Source of the DNA: Bolinopsis microptera
Lineage: Eukaryota; Ctenophora; Tentaculata; Lobata; Bolinopsidae
Direction: 5' to 3'
DNA: 64,000 bases
NCBI RefSeq assembly: GCF_026151205.1
Contig: NC_087080.1
Coordinates: 8,147,720-8,211,719 of the forward strand
Shown here: piece by piece, positions 12,065-24,716 of the stretch
Position numbering within the stretch: the first letter of the stretch is position 1
Layout: the number at the start of each line of letters is the position of its first letter
The notes under the pieces: generated by a model
What the model saw: the letters and a program-made list of their open reading frames with translations, nothing else
Databases searched by the model: none
Told to the model about the DNA's origin: nothing
Program-made: the position numbers and the translations under genes

Positions 12065-13625
12065 AGAATGAAAATTCATATGTAAATCTCACAAAAATAG
12101 CAAATAACTACAATTCGACTAATTAATACAATTCAATGACGCTATCAAACTATTCTTGCATTCTCTTTTGTAGCTTCACAGTAACTTGTCGTGTTTTGCA
12201 ACACCAAGTATTCCCCAATTTACTTCTCACTTCCTGATCCTCGTGATTTCACGTCCATGATCGATCTCTTTGGTAATTTGTCTGTTCGGCGTGTTTGTGA
12301 TATAAAATGTCCTCTGTTCTCATTGCCAAGTACCTACACACACCACTTGGGGAGTTATAAGAAACACTTTCATAATTCAGATTCGGTGACAGGTGATGAT
12401 GATTTGGTCATATTTCTATTCATTTCTCCCATCTCTCGATTTTGAGTCCCGTCTGTATAAGTGTTTACTGTTGCGCCTAATGTGCTCAGCGGGTGACCTC
12501 ATTTGGTTGATTTTGACCGCATGTCATGAAGAATCTAACAGCATTTACAAAGGACTGCCTCATCTCGTTATTTCTCAAAAAATATATCAGTGGATTTAGG
12601 GCACTATTCAGCGGTACAGCATAGAAAATTCCAAACTGTAATATAACGTTTTGACCTAAATAATAAAAGTGAATTACTACTGATACAACATAAGATGTGT
12701 TGAGGAGAGAAAAGACAGCTGATAAAATCGCAACAGTAACAGTTGCCTGGAAACCAGTTTCCCGTGATCTCTCATTTATATTCGCAATTTTTAATATGTT
12801 CATTATACTGATAAAGTTTAATACGAGAACTAAAATGATCATTAATCCAATTCCTCCTAAATTTAATAAGACATGAACTTTTGGGTTGTAATAGTTTATA
12901 TCTGTGAGCATTATTATCCAGAATGATGTTTCTCGAACAATCGTATAACTAATGAATAAAACTGCTGACATTGCCACATATAATCCTTTTATGTTATACC
13001 ATGGTAAACTGACACTTAGACACCGTGTTATGCTAAGAATTAAGGTTGTAAAGCCAGTCCCTTCAACACTTACCATATACAGGGATTCTAAAATGCCTTG
13101 AATAATCACCCAAAAGGCTGCCATTTCAGAACTCTGCCGCATGATTTGTTGTATGAAAGCAGTAAAGCAAACGCAGATATCTAAGCAGTTGAGGAACATC
13201 AGCAACCTGAAACCTGAAATGGTTTGTGTTGGTCCTTTTTGTTCTTCTTGAAGAGTACAAAATTTAGATAGGTGCCAATTCAATCAAAACTGATCGTAGA
13301 TTTGTCTAATTCTGGACTAGTACAACACTTACCAAGCGGTTTATCTCTTTTCCTCCAAAAGAAAGATAAAGACATGATGTTCAGAATGAAGCCACATCCT
13401 GCTATTGCTGCTATTCCATAAACCTGCCACATGTTCCCAGCATATGCTACCAGTAGTCCTTCTATCTTTCTAGGCTAGTTTATCAGTGGTGTTAACAATT
13501 TGTAATAACTATATTATTATGTAAACAATTCAAAAGGAATGATTTAACAAATGCTACTCTCAAAGAGGGCACACTGAACATAGATCCAATCACTGCACTG
13601 GGTAGAACTCGGTAAAAATACTTAA
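12065..13625. repeat. Segmental duplication copy 2, carrying receptor gene 2
   Basis: Second copy of 8310-9815 in the same orientation, more diverged in the 3' flank, where extra sequence lies between about 12155 and 12235. Confidence 0.8.
12486..13432 (-). CDS. Rhodopsin-type seven-helix receptor, paralogue 2 (shortened tail)
   Basis: Exons 13432-13333 (helix 1, phase 1) and 13213-12486, about 275 residues. It is close to paralogue 1 throughout: SITRCLSVSLPWYN at the end of helix 3, NSALNPLIYFLRNN in helix 7, and the same Thr in place of the DRY Asp. The frame closes at TGA 12488-12486 just after NEVTR. In paralogue 1 the matching sequence runs about 40 codons further. Sequence alignable to that tail is still present at 12360-12486, so a one-base loss has removed the Ser/Thr-rich tail. 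If real, this would change phosphorylation and arrestin-type regulation (inference). The in-frame ATG of paralogue 1 nine codons upstream is out of frame here. Confidence 0.8.
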
Positions 13626-14500
13626 TATTGAAATAATGTATTGAAATACTCAAATGATCAAAATATCTATATATTAATATTATATTTTAAACTTGACGAA
13701 ATCTCCCCAGAAACAGGGACATAGTCGTAAAAACACTGAAATTTTTCCAAACACTGACCCTATAATTTTGATTTAGGCTTTAGATTTTTTATAATTAACA
13801 TCGAACTGAGAAACAATTAGCTACAGAATAATGGCGTTATATTAGCAAAGGTTCTAAGGTTAACTGCGTCGTTCCGTATCAAGAGAAAGATATTGCACAC
13901 GTACGAGCAAGCACAGTTTAGCAACAGTAGTGAACAATTGACCAATTTAGTACGTTTCTAAAACTAAATATTTAACAAAAGGACGTGAGGTATATTTTTC
14001 ATTTTCATTGATACGAATCTGTATCCAGCAGAGCAGCATTGTCAGTAGTGCGCCGTCCAATGGTAATACCATATTTTCACACCTGTCACGAAGTTTACTG
14101 TGAGTTAAACAACGAACTATTTTCCAAGATATCCGCCTAAAGAAAGTAACCCTCGAGTTTGGACAAAAGGCATTTTTGACACAAAGAACTACAATAATTG
14201 CTGTTTGAGAAATGTTATGAGTACCATAGTTCGACACGTACGGAAGTTCGACAATTTGGTGCGCTACTTGGACTATGGTTCGGGTGGGCGACAATTGACC
14301 CCCCCCCCCCGACAATTGACCCCCACTGTCACATCGTCCAGTTTGCAGACAGTCTAACTGTACTTCAGATAAATGAGCTGCCGATGGTTTAACTGTATTG
14401 CAAATGCCTGTGCTGCAGGTAGTCTAACTCTAACTGTACTCAATAAAACAATACTGTACTGCAAAGTACAAATGCATTATGCGCTTAATAGTCAATAAAG
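13626..14500. other. Intergenic; no gene seen
   Basis: AT-rich. It contains gacaattgaccccc twice around a C run (14289-14325). I see no coding exon. Confidence 0.4.
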
Positions 14501-14504
14501 ACAC

Positions 14505-15070
14505 CGTGGTTGTTATAAAAAGGAGATGATGAAGCAAGTATTCAGGAACATAGGCATGACACAAAGAAGAATGGTCGGTGGGGATTGGGACCCACTTAAA
14601 TTATAAATTATATTATTTAATTATAATTATATGCTCTCACCTCTCTATATAATAAATATCCGGCAGTATCCAAGTAGCCCGACACGTGTTCGCCAGGTTG
14701 TTGTTCCGAACAGGTGTTCACGAACAACATGATGCTTACTAATATCCTGCAACAGGAGTCAACATGAACCTATTTAAATATCATTGCAAGCTCCCAAGTG
14801 GTCCTTTCTAGAAACCTAGACATTCATTAACGTGTAACGTGACGGTGCCTCATGCCGACGTTATCACTAACACGAAGAAATTGGCTAGATACGTTTATAC
14901 AGCAGGTAGAATTGCTCTGTGTAGGTAGCAAGGTTACCAGGTTAATCTTTTGTTCTACACAAGATCGAGGGTATTGTCCTAGCGGTTCTAATGACATAAT
15001 GGCCTTGGTTTATGGGGATTCAGCAACGGGTTTTCTTGCTACAACAAAGCAGGAACCCTCTGCTTAAAAT
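14505..15070. repeat. Dispersed repeat with TATA-like start, copy 1
   Basis: Shares blocks with 50965-51500: a TATAAAAA-GG sequence (14515), ctcccaagtggtcctttct (about 14790), cgtgacggt (about 14840), and gtagaattgctctgtg followed by aaggttaccaggtta (14905-14945). The internal 120-bp unit is single here and repeated at the other site. This could be a solo LTR or a non-autonomous element; no coding region was seen. Confidence 0.55.
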
Positions 15071-16013
15071 TCTCATGAATACAATTATTATATCATTGGT
15101 CTAGATGCGTGTTTTGACTCCTTCTCTCCTTTCTTTGTGTTATACTAAGATAATCTCACATTAACGGATCTTTAAATTTTCTGACAGAATACACGCTACC
15201 ATGAACGTACTCGGTACTTTCATTGAGAACACTGACTAAATGAATCAGACAAAGAGCTGGATTTAGCTTCTTTTAACTTATACTTATAACAATGACATTC
15301 AAGATAATGAAGAAATCCTAAGTGTTAACAGGTAACTTGCCGTCAAAGAGCTGGTGACATAATCTTAGCCTCTCATTTTCTGTTACTGTTCAGTTATTTT
15401 CCCTCCCTGCTGTCGAGGCTGAGTACGAATTCTCCAACGAGCTAATACAATGCTGTAGCTTCGTAAGATTACCCTACGAAGCTGAAACCTCCCCAGCAAG
15501 CTTTTGCAAAACTGTCAACTCGCTGCTCTCTTGACCCTTCACAGCCAGAATAAGGGAGGAAAATGAACAGGTCGGATTTTGGAGCATCACAACACATGGC
15601 GTGAGAAGTTTCAAGCCGTTTAAAAGTTTACTCTAGTCATAATTTGCCTCAAATCTTAATTTTTATTTTCCGTTATTCATTTTGTCAGTTTTGTTCATAT
15701 TTTACTGTAAAGACATTTAAAAAAACTCTTGGTTTGATATAGTACAGAATGCTGAGATAATAGTTGAATATTATGATGAAAACATAAACAGAACGAAATA
15801 TTACATAGGTACGTACCGCCCAAAAGTGCGAAACATTGAACATGCAAAAAAAGTTATTTTACAAGAGTTCAAATCAAAGACTGACCTATTCCCAAAAAAA
15901 CTAAACACTACCGTATGATTTAATCACAAAATAATTCCATGTGATTTTAAAATGTCGAATATCAATAAATTCCAGAAGTTTTCCTAGAAGTTTTTTTTTT
16001 CAATCCTTTAAAT
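15071..16013. other. 3' flank of tetraspan copy A; no separate gene
   Basis: The right part (about 15735-15990: gaatattatgatgaaaacata, aacattgaacatgcaaa, aatatcaataaattccagaa) recurs beside tetraspan copies B, C and D, so it is part of the duplicated unit and probably 3' UTR or flank. The left part shows nothing recognisable. Confidence 0.5.
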
Positions 16014-16695
16014 TTATTCAGTAGTAGTGACGTTCCTTTCACTGAACAGCAAGAGAGCGTAAAGCAAGCTGAAGAGCACACAGACCACTGTTTGGATGAT
16101 GGGAATAAACTTTACGGAGCCGTCTGGAAGCATGTCTGTAAGCATGCCCTGGATGCATCTCAAAGGTGCTTCGAAAATGGAAACCTGGATAAGGAAGTAG
16201 ATGACAAGTGACACAATGGTTGCAAGAATGTTTCTGGATCTCAGCCATTTCTCAACCACGCACAGAACTAGACCAATGATCACTGCAATCCACCCTATCA
16301 AGCCCATCTTGTCCAAACCTGCACACACTCCTGAAATGGTTTGGGTCTCAAAATTACTCATAATCGTATTTTCATGATTATTGTAAAAATTTCGTCATAG
16401 TTTGGTTATACGTGGCTCTGTTTAACTGTATAACGAGTGATATACTTATTCATATTTAAATTGATCTCTGAACTTTTTACTCTGAAATAAGTAACATCTG
16501 AAATTGTCAAATTGTGATAAGATGAAACATGAGATTAGAATAAATTACTTAATTACCGTCATCAGTTGCAGCAACAATTCTGAGGAAACGGTTCTTCTAT
16601 CAGAAAATACAGAGAAGAAGAAGAGTTGTTGTTACTTCAGGTAACCATGTCCTGAGTGACCCGATCTTGCTTCCAATTTTAGCGTATCTTGCCAT
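16014..16695 (-). pseudogene. Four-helix membrane protein, copy A (broken in exon 1)
   Basis: Exon 1 is 16695-16557 and exon 2 is 16330-16014, joined in phase 1. Exon 2 is intact: GLDKMGLIGWIAVIIGLVL (helix 2), NILATIVSLVIYFLIQ (helix 3), a loop with one Cys, then FIPIIQTVVCVLFSLLYALL (helix 4). In exon 1, after VTTTLLLLCIF, the frame hits TGA TAG. Compared with copies B and D there is one extra base before these stops and two extra after them, so the frame is restored by the donor. It also has a 6-bp CTT expansion. Without the indels it would match copy B. Either a pseudogene or an assembly error in exon 1. Confidence 0.7.
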
Positions 16696-17229
16696 TTTTT
16701 GCTAGACTCTAGGTCCTATCAGTGGAGTATATTAGTTTTTGTATTAAAATCAGGCTTAAGGCTTATAATTGGTGTGAATCTATTTTGCCTTAAACTACCA
16801 CTAACTCACTAATGAATAAGCTCGCAACAAAAACAAACTGATAACTCGATGGAGTTGTGACGTTTCAAAACAAATTCTCATTATTATCAAACAAGGAAAC
16901 ACTATAAGGCATGCTCATTTGAAGTTGATGGTGGTGGTATTTTTCGAAGAATATTGAATTATAATTGAGTGGTAAATAGTTCTTCAAAATCAGATATATT
17001 ATTTTTATTAATTAAAATTCCATTATATAATGTGACAAAATTAACCTCATTTCCCAATGACCAAGTACCTGTATTGCCATTTAAAACAAAATATTTTAGG
17101 GCTATGATCCGTAGAAGAACCATAAAATAATGAGTTTAAGTTTAAATGGTTTTGAGGACACCTCACAGTAGAAAAGTGATCGTATTCTGGTGAGGACAAA
17201 AGATAAACCTAATATTGCCTTATATTTGT

Positions 17230-17580
17230 TGGATCCGTGCTCTTTAACCAATGTTGTATTACAATTATTAGATTGACCTAATCTACTATATTTCAGACCT
17301 AGGAATGATAATTGTAGTATAGTTATTGGGAAAAATAGTATAGTTAACACAGTGTGCTTTTAAACATTATAGTGCCTAACAACAATACATTTTCTTTCTG
17401 CGGGCAGTACATATTATTATTATGGGAGTATGGGTCACGTGGCTAATGCTCAGAACTTCTGAACATGCTAGGCTAACAGATGTAAAATTTATGCCACTAA
17501 TGTCGAAAAACGTTATTTTTTGTGTTAACCAATATCTCAACTTCAAATCAACATGTCCATAAAGGGACACTATAGTTCTA
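17230..17580 (-). repeat. Dispersed 340-bp repeat, copy 1
   Basis: Reverse complement of 41640-41965. Shared words include cacgtggctaatg, gaacttctgaacatgctagg, aaccaatgttgtat and ctactatatttcaga. A short ORF is partly conserved between the copies (SEVL-ISHVTHTP), but both copies have indels. Family unknown; possibly a SINE or MITE. Confidence 0.65.
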
Positions 17581-18977
17581 ATATTAAACAGAACAAATCC
17601 CTTTAAACAATGATCAGAAATAAAACTAAAAAGCCTGCAGTAGACATTTAAGAGGAGAAGAGCATAAGATTACAACCATGGGAACAATGAGTTCAGTGTT
17701 ATAGGCCAGGAGATTCGGGCGGGTGAAGAACTCTAATTAGGTTCCGCAGGTATTTTTGTGTTGTTTATTTACCAGATTCTGTGTTGTTTATTTACCAGAA
17801 CAGACAGGGATATCATCTAAACAGGTCCTCAACTCTGCCAACTCGTTAGCAATTGTCTGCACAATTTGTTGGAATAGGAGCTAAATTCATAGGGCTGTTA
17901 AGGTAATTGGATTTTGTATCGCGTTTATCACGATATAAGTTGGAATTTAAAAATTCCTACTGTGTCCGTATAGAAGGCTGAGGGCTAAGTTGGATACGAA
18001 AACATTCCGAGAAATTATCTAATTGCAACTTCAACGAAGCAGTTATCCGTATATAGATATCGGTTGATTGAGTTCCAACTTTGATCCAACTCAATCATGG
18101 CAGTCGGGCCAATATAACAAACTTAACCTACAGAAGGCAAGATGAAGTCTATAAGTCAGAAGTCTACAGGTGGAATGAAGATGAACTCGGGCAAATGTTA
18201 AGGTAGCTTATATATTAGATTTAACGGAACAGTAGATTATATTCAATGTGCTGTGGACTTAGAAGTAAAGTGTTACCTATACAGCTATACTTTGTGGGCA
18301 AAATCTCCTGTATTTACATTAAGATAAGCTTCTATTGGAAAGTTTCTATAAATGTTCCAGACAAGTTTGGCCAACTTGGGACTTGGGGAGGTTTTAAATT
18401 AGGATAATAGTTTATACTTTACAGTTTACATGTTCCTGGTCATCTTCTCTAAGGACTAAGGTTGAAGTAGTGGACTAAGGTTGAATTAGTGGACTGCTTA
18501 GGTGAGTAGGAGTAGATAGGTTTGTGATTCATAACAGTAGACGGTATTGTACAGGGTGAAACAAATAGGAGTGAACACCTTGCTGCCGACACCAAGATTT
18601 GCCTTAAACCTTACTTTTTATTTTATGTTATTTATTTTTATAAGTTTTATTCAATTCAACTGTAAAGAAATGAAAAAGGTCTTGATACAATAGAGAATAC
18701 TGATATAATATTTGAATATTATGATGAAAAGATAAACAGAATAAAGATATAAACATACAAACCACCCAAAAGTACGGAACATTGAACATGCAAACTAAGT
18801 TATTATTACAAGAGTTTAAACCAAAAACTGATCCATTCCCGAAAAGTCTATTATTTATGTTCTGTATCGATTTTGATTATAATATATCTATCACTACGGT
18901 ATGATCACAAAATATATACACATGGGATTTTAAAACTTCGAATATCAATAAATTCCAGAAGTTGTCCTCAAAGTTAT
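17581..18977. other. Spacer between tetraspan copies A and B
   Basis: No exons seen. The segment 18600-18970 is the duplicated 3' flank described for copy A. The segment around 17590-17720 (ctgcagtag, aagaggagaag, agattacaaccat, aatgagttcagt) recurs upstream of copy B at 19930-20000 and, in part, near 23390, so it is the duplicated 5' flank and a candidate promoter region. Confidence 0.5.
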
Positions 18978-19663
18978 TTATCCTTTAGATTTACGCAGAG
19001 TAGTGACGTTCCTTTCACTGAACAGCAAGAGACCGTAAAGGACGCTGAAGAGCACACAGGACACTGTTTGGATGATGGGAATGAACTTGGTGGAGCCCTC
19101 TGGAAGGGTGTCGTTAACGAGGGCCTGGCTGCAACTCAGAGGTGCTTCGTTGATAGAAAGCTGGATCAGGAAGTAGATGACAAGAGATACGAGGGTTGCA
19201 AGAATGTTTCTGGATCTGTTATATTTCTCAAATACGCACAGAACGAGACCAATGATAACCGCAATCCATCCTATCAAGCCTTTCTTGTCCATTCCTGCAC
19301 AAAGTCCTGAAATTGATTAGGTTTTTAATTACTTATGAATATTTCTTAATTTAAAATGTTATTATAGTTTGTTGATACATTGATCTCTACATAATATTAT
19401 ATAACAGTACAACGAGTGATATACTAATTCATATTTAATCTGATCTCTGAACTTTTTACTTTTTACTAAGTTAATCTTACACCTGAAGTTGTGATGATAT
19501 TTAAATATGAAACATGAGATAAGAATAAATTACCATCATCAGTCGCTGAGACAATCCTGAGAACGGTTCCCACGACCAGGATGCAGAAAAGAGTTGTTGT
19601 TACTTCAGGTAACCATGTCCTGAGGTCTCCAATCCTGCTTCCGATTGTTGAGTATCTTGTCAT
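18978..19663 (-). CDS. Four-helix membrane protein, copy B (intact)
   Basis: Exons 19663-19534 (43 codons plus one base) and 19306-18978, phase 1, about 152 residues. Family not recognised. A short N-terminal segment, MTRYSTIGSRIGDLRTWLPE, precedes helix 1 (VTTTLFCILVVGTVLRIVS). A loop GLCAGMDKK follows, then helix 2 (GLIGWIAVIIGLVLCVFEK), a short basic cytoplasmic turn (YNRSR), helix 3 (NILATLVSLVIYFLIQLSI), a loop with one Cys and an NDT glycosylation sequon, helix 4 (FIPIIQTVSCVLFSVLYGLLLF) and a short tail. The two single-Cys outer loops could pair. Size and topology are MARVEL/tetraspan-like, but no family signature is visible. It is the only copy of five in the array whose two exons join in frame without a break. 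Confidence 0.8.
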
Positions 19664-20689
19664 TTTTTGTTAGATGCTATCCTAACGGTGGATTTAATCA
19701 GTTTTTAGAATAAAAAGAGGCTTATATTTGGTGTGAATCTATTTTGCCTTAAAATGCCACTAACGAATCAGCTCGCAGCAACAACAAACTGATAAATCGA
19801 TGTGAGTTGTGATGTGTTAAAACTAACTCTTATCAGACAAGGGGTCGCTTATTAAACGAAAGGGACAGTGTAGTTCTAATATTACACAGAACAAAGCTCT
19901 AAGGACGATCAGAAATAAAACTGAAACGCCTGCAGTAGTTTAAGAGGAGAAGATTTTAAGATTACAACCATACGGACAACCTGGCAATGAGTTCAGTTTT
20001 ATAAGCAAAATCGGGAAAATCTTGCATTTACGATAACAGTTCAGTTCTCCCGGAAATTCCAGTTCATTGAATACCATAATTATAAAGCACTGTCTTTAAC
20101 GGGACAATAATTGTTAGATAAACTGATAAACAGCACATTTTTCAAGTACCTAAATTCCAGACTAAGTTAAAGTAGCTTCTAACTACGGAAATACCTACGG
20201 TAAAAGCAACATTCTGCAGCTATAACAATCCAAAATCGTGTGATTCTTAAATGAACTTTAAATTTATTATACTTTGTGGGCAAAAATCTTCTTGCATTTA
20301 CGATCTGCTGATGATCTTCTGTTGGAAACTTTCCAGACACATTTCCAGAACAAGAAATGTTCCAGACACAGTTTGCCCCGCGCTTGGGAGTTTTTGAAAT
20401 TTTTTTTCCTCCTACTTGGACAAGGATACACAGTCGTGAACGAGACCTCCGAAGCGATATTTTAAACTCCACAAGAAGATATTTTACGCGGTCACCATGA
20501 TTTTAACTTTTTAATAATAAATGGCTGAGTTTGAAAATTTGATATGTGCGGTTTGGACTATTACCAATTTTACTCCAATCTTACCCGGATAATTACCACT
20601 GTGATAATGAATGATTAGGTATGGCCACCAAACGGCCTTCAAACGGCCGCTTAACGGCCACATATACGCATTTCAAACGGTCCTAATGT

Positions 20690-20775
20690 AGGTACGACCT
20701 CTGCACTGTTACCATACGGCCTCTATACAGCCTCTATACGCGGACTCTATACGGCCTCTATACGGTCTCTACAAG
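20690..20775. repeat. 11-12-bp minisatellite (acggcctctat)
   Basis: Repeated acggcctctat units with variants. Scattered aacggcc words begin at about 20630. Confidence 0.7.
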
Positions 20776-21780
20776 GCACCATATTTCCAATATAAGGCCA
20801 CTAAATAATTTGTGTTCAAATTCGAATCGGGTACAATTTTTCCATGAATTATTTGACTGTAATAGAATTAATAGATAAAGTCTCTTGAAAGTGGAAAATA
20901 TAATTATAGTAAAAAGGTGTTCACGTTTTGTGGATTATTTTAACTAACAATTGCAGACTCACACGTTATATATTTTACAGAAGAAACATAAAACGCTCGT
21001 GTTATTAGAGAAAAAGAAGGAGAAACGTTATCAACAAATTCTAAGTGACACAGAGCGTTTTATTGAAAGCTATAGTTCTTATAGCACTTGCTGACTACTG
21101 TTATACCACTACCAGGACATCTCCAAACCCATTGTTTGATTATTACTATATGGTGAGGGTAGCGCTAATGAAGACGTTTATTTGTGTAAGACTGTTGTCC
21201 ATAAATTCCTTAAGTCTCCTCTGATCTGCAACTATGCAACAAGTTGGAACAATAGCAGTTGCCAATAATCTAAAGTTTGTTTACAGGGGCTACAGAGTGT
21301 CAATAAGGAATGCCATGTGAATTCTACACTAGCTCTAGCCTTCTTATAAGATAATTAGTTGGTATTTCAACAATTTCCTGGTATGGTATATCTCAATCTG
21401 TGTAAGACAGCTGTCCCTTAATTCCTCAAGCCTCCCCTAATCTGCAATCATACAATAGTTATATGGCAATAAGAACCAACATTAGCGGTTGCCAAAAAAT
21501 CTAAAGTTTGTTGATATTTACAGTTCACAGAAACGGCAATAGCGGTCGTACAGAGTTGGCATGCGAACTCTACCGAATTTATTAACTAATGAATCTATTG
21601 ATAGCTCCATCAAATAATCGTCTCTAATTGGGTGACGTAATCTGATCTATGTGGGAGATCTGGCGATAAGGGCCGGGGTAACATGGATTTAATTTGCTTC
21701 TCAATTTTTTACTTTTCTGAAAACTCATTTACCTCTGTCTTCTTAAATAAAAGCAACGAATGGATATGAAATGTTCTGAT

Positions 21781-21875
21781 AGGAATGTGCTGCACGCAAG
21801 GAATGTACTGCAGGCAAGGAATGTACTGCAGGCTAGGAATGTACTGCAGGCAAGGAATGTACTGCAGGCAGGTAG
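21781..21875. repeat. 18-bp tandem repeat, five copies
   Basis: aggaatgtactgcaggca repeated with one-base variants, the first copy most diverged. Confidence 0.85.
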
Positions 21876-22517
21876 TTGTGTACACAATTTCTCGAATTAG
21901 AACCGGTTCAAGTGCATACCTCTAAACAGGTTTATCTTCTCTTCCGGCTCACTATCTGGAATATAATATTGATACAGTAATTCTATTTCAGTTCCCCCGG
22001 AAATTCCAGTGCAATTTGTTTTACTTATATTCTTTAGATACCTTATAGCACTGTATTACCTTATTACGGGACAATAAATAGATAAACGCTAAACAGACTG
22101 GGGATATCAAGATTTGCCAAGATTTGCCTTGAACTTTATTTTCTGTTGTTTATTTTTGTCAGAAATTAAAAGGTCTCGATTTGATACAGTACTAGTAGAG
22201 AATACTGAGATATAATAGTAATTGAATATTATGATGAAAACATAAACAGAATAAAGATATAACCTAAAAGACCACCCAAAAGTGCGGAAGATTGAACATG
22301 CAAACTAAGTTATTAATACAAGAGTTTAAACCAAAAACTGACCTATTTCTGAAAAATCTATTATTTATGTTTTTGTCTCGATTTTGATTATAATTTGTAT
22401 TCATCATTAACCGTATGATCACTTAATCACAAAATAAGTACATTTCATTTTAAAATGTCTAATATCAATAAATCCCAGAACTCAGAAGTCGTCCTAAAAC
22501 ATTTTAATCTTTTCGAT

Positions 22518-23188
22518 TTACTCAGTAGTGACATAGCTTTCACTGAACAGCAAGAGAGCGTAAAGGACGCTGAAGAGCACACAGGACACTGTTTGGATGA
22601 TAGGAATGACCTTGGTAGAGCCCTCTGGAAGGTTGTCGTTGATCAGGCCTGGCTGCAACTCAGAGGTGCTTCGTTGATAGAAAGCTGGATCAGGAAGTAG
22701 ATGACAAGTGACAAGAGGGTTGCAAGAATGTGTCTGGATCTCAGCCATTTCTCAATTACGCAGAGAACGAGACCAACGATCCACCGCAATCCATCCTATC
22801 AAGCCTTTCTTGTCTATTCCTGCACAAAGTCCTGAAATGGGGATTAGGTGTCAAGTACGAATGAATATTTTCATAACTATAAGATGTTATCATTGATTGG
22901 TGATACGTGGCTCTCTATTGTAACAGTATGACGAGTGATATACTTATTCATAATAATATGTAGGTAATCAAACTGTGAACTTTGTAATTTAAAATTAGTT
23001 AATCTTACATCAGCTGAAGTTAATGAGATAATATGAAACATAGTAAGAATAAATTACCATCATCAGTTGCTGAGACAATTCTGAGAACGGTTCCTACGAT
23101 TCAGAATACAGAGAAGAGTTGTTGTTACTTCAGGTAACCATGTCCTGAGTGACCCGCAACTGCTTCCAATTGAAGAGTATCTTGCCAT
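22518..23188 (-). pseudogene. Four-helix membrane protein, copy C (frameshifted in both exons)
   Basis: Exon 1 23188-23058, exon 2 22831-22518. The start MARYSSIGSS and the core LRTWLPEVTTTLLCIL are kept, then one extra base after CTG shifts the frame and leads to TGA TGA at the donor. In exon 2 one extra base in the helix 2 codons (GCGGTGGATCG against GCGGTTATCA in copy B) shifts the frame again. The last two helices and the stop are still recognisable. Without both indels it would be a full member of the family. Confidence 0.75.
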
Positions 23189-23689
23189 TATTTGTTAGAC
23201 TCTAGGTCCTATCAGTGGATTTAATCAGTTTTTAGAATTAAAACAGGCTTCTATTTGGTGTGAATCTATTTTGCCTTGCTACTAAGGAATCAGCTCGCAG
23301 CATGTGACTTAAAAAACAAAAAATCTTATCAGACAAGGGAACACTATAAAGTGACAGTGTTGTTTTAAATTTTGTATTACTATTACAACCATGTGGACAA
23401 CCAGACAATGAGTTCAGGTTTATAAGCCAAAATCGGGAAAATCTTACATTCACGATAAGAGTTCAGTTCCCCCGACAATTCCAGTTCAATTCATTTTACT
23501 TAAATATAATATTCTTTAAATTCCTTAAAGGACTGTATAACGGTACAATCACTGTTAGATAGACAGCAAATTTTTCAGATTCGTAAATTCTAGCTAAAGT
23601 AAGTAAGTAGCTTAATCTAGCTACGAAAATACCAACGGTAAAAGCAACGTACGCTGTCAGTCCGTACTTCAGGGGCAACATTATATAAG

Positions 23690-23870
23690 TGTGGTGGGTG
23701 CGGAATCGCACTATCTATGCTAATAATCTTAATAAATGTGTCTGTCTGTCTGTAATTTACGAATGGTTAAATCAAGAAAACGGTAAGAGATTTGGGACTG
23801 ATTTTTTCGGTATAGTGCCGACAAAGCGGTTTACACTAGTTTACCTATAATATCTGTTCACCGAACCATT
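23690..23870. repeat. Dispersed repeat with (tgtc)n, related to 46790-46920
   Basis: tgtctgtctgtctg, ttaaatcaagaaaac and ttttttcggtatagtgcc recur in reverse complement around 46810-46900 next to the RTE-type LINE. Boundaries uncertain. Confidence 0.5.
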
Positions 23871-24716
23871 TGCCGTTATCCACTCCCTACTTCTAGCTAC
23901 ATAACATAAATGCTTTATTTCACGTTTAGATGAGCAGCTCTACGCAGGTATGCCTATAACTACGGTTAGGATCAATATAGTTTGATGACAAGAAAATTAT
24001 CGAAAAGAAGGAGTTAAGTCAAAAAAGGCTGAAAACAAACATAAAACGATTTTTCCTCCAAACACCTAAAAGTTCATTTTTATCGCATGGCGAACTGACA
24101 ATGGTTATGTAGCGACTTATAATATTATCAATATACACAAGAAAAGAGAAAGGTGGCCAATAAACAACTCATTAATGACGAGCACAATCACCAACAGATT
24201 CAAATAGTGTCACTTTAGCCACCATTAGATATTGTAGTTTACAGCGTATTGTTGTTTGAAGCTTGTACCCACAATGCAATGTGTTGGAATACAATTTGTT
24301 GTTGTAATATCACAATGTTGGGCTCTTCCTGAAGCGGTGCCAATAATCATGTACAAGATAGAGAGAGTCTGACTCAATCAAATTATCAGAACATGTATGT
24401 GTTATTTCAGAAGGGGTAACTGTGGATATCAAGATGTGGCTTTTGTTTCCCATTATGTATTAGTTTGTACTATAAGTCTATTTAATTTGTGCCGACTTAA
24501 ATGGTCTGTAATTGATATAATAGGGAATAACGAAAAAATAGACGAATACAGTTATTAGAACATAAACATTGTCGAACATTGCACATGCAAGTAATATTTT
24601 GAAGGAAAATTAAACCAAAATAAACAGACCCATTTCCAATAAAACAATAATAAAACAGGTAGAACGTCAATAATTATACCCAAAAATTGTCCCAAAATGT
24701 TTCTTGACCTTTTAAT

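Larger units (their letters stand above)
19664..22517. other. Spacer between tetraspan copies B and C
   Basis: Contains two minisatellites (listed separately) and duplicated flanks: 19840-20050 matches the 5' flank of the other copies, and 22160-22500 is the shared 3' flank. Between 21090 and 21560 two segments resemble each other (tgtaagac-gtcc, ttcctcaag, ctaaagtttgtt). No gene seen. Confidence 0.5.
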
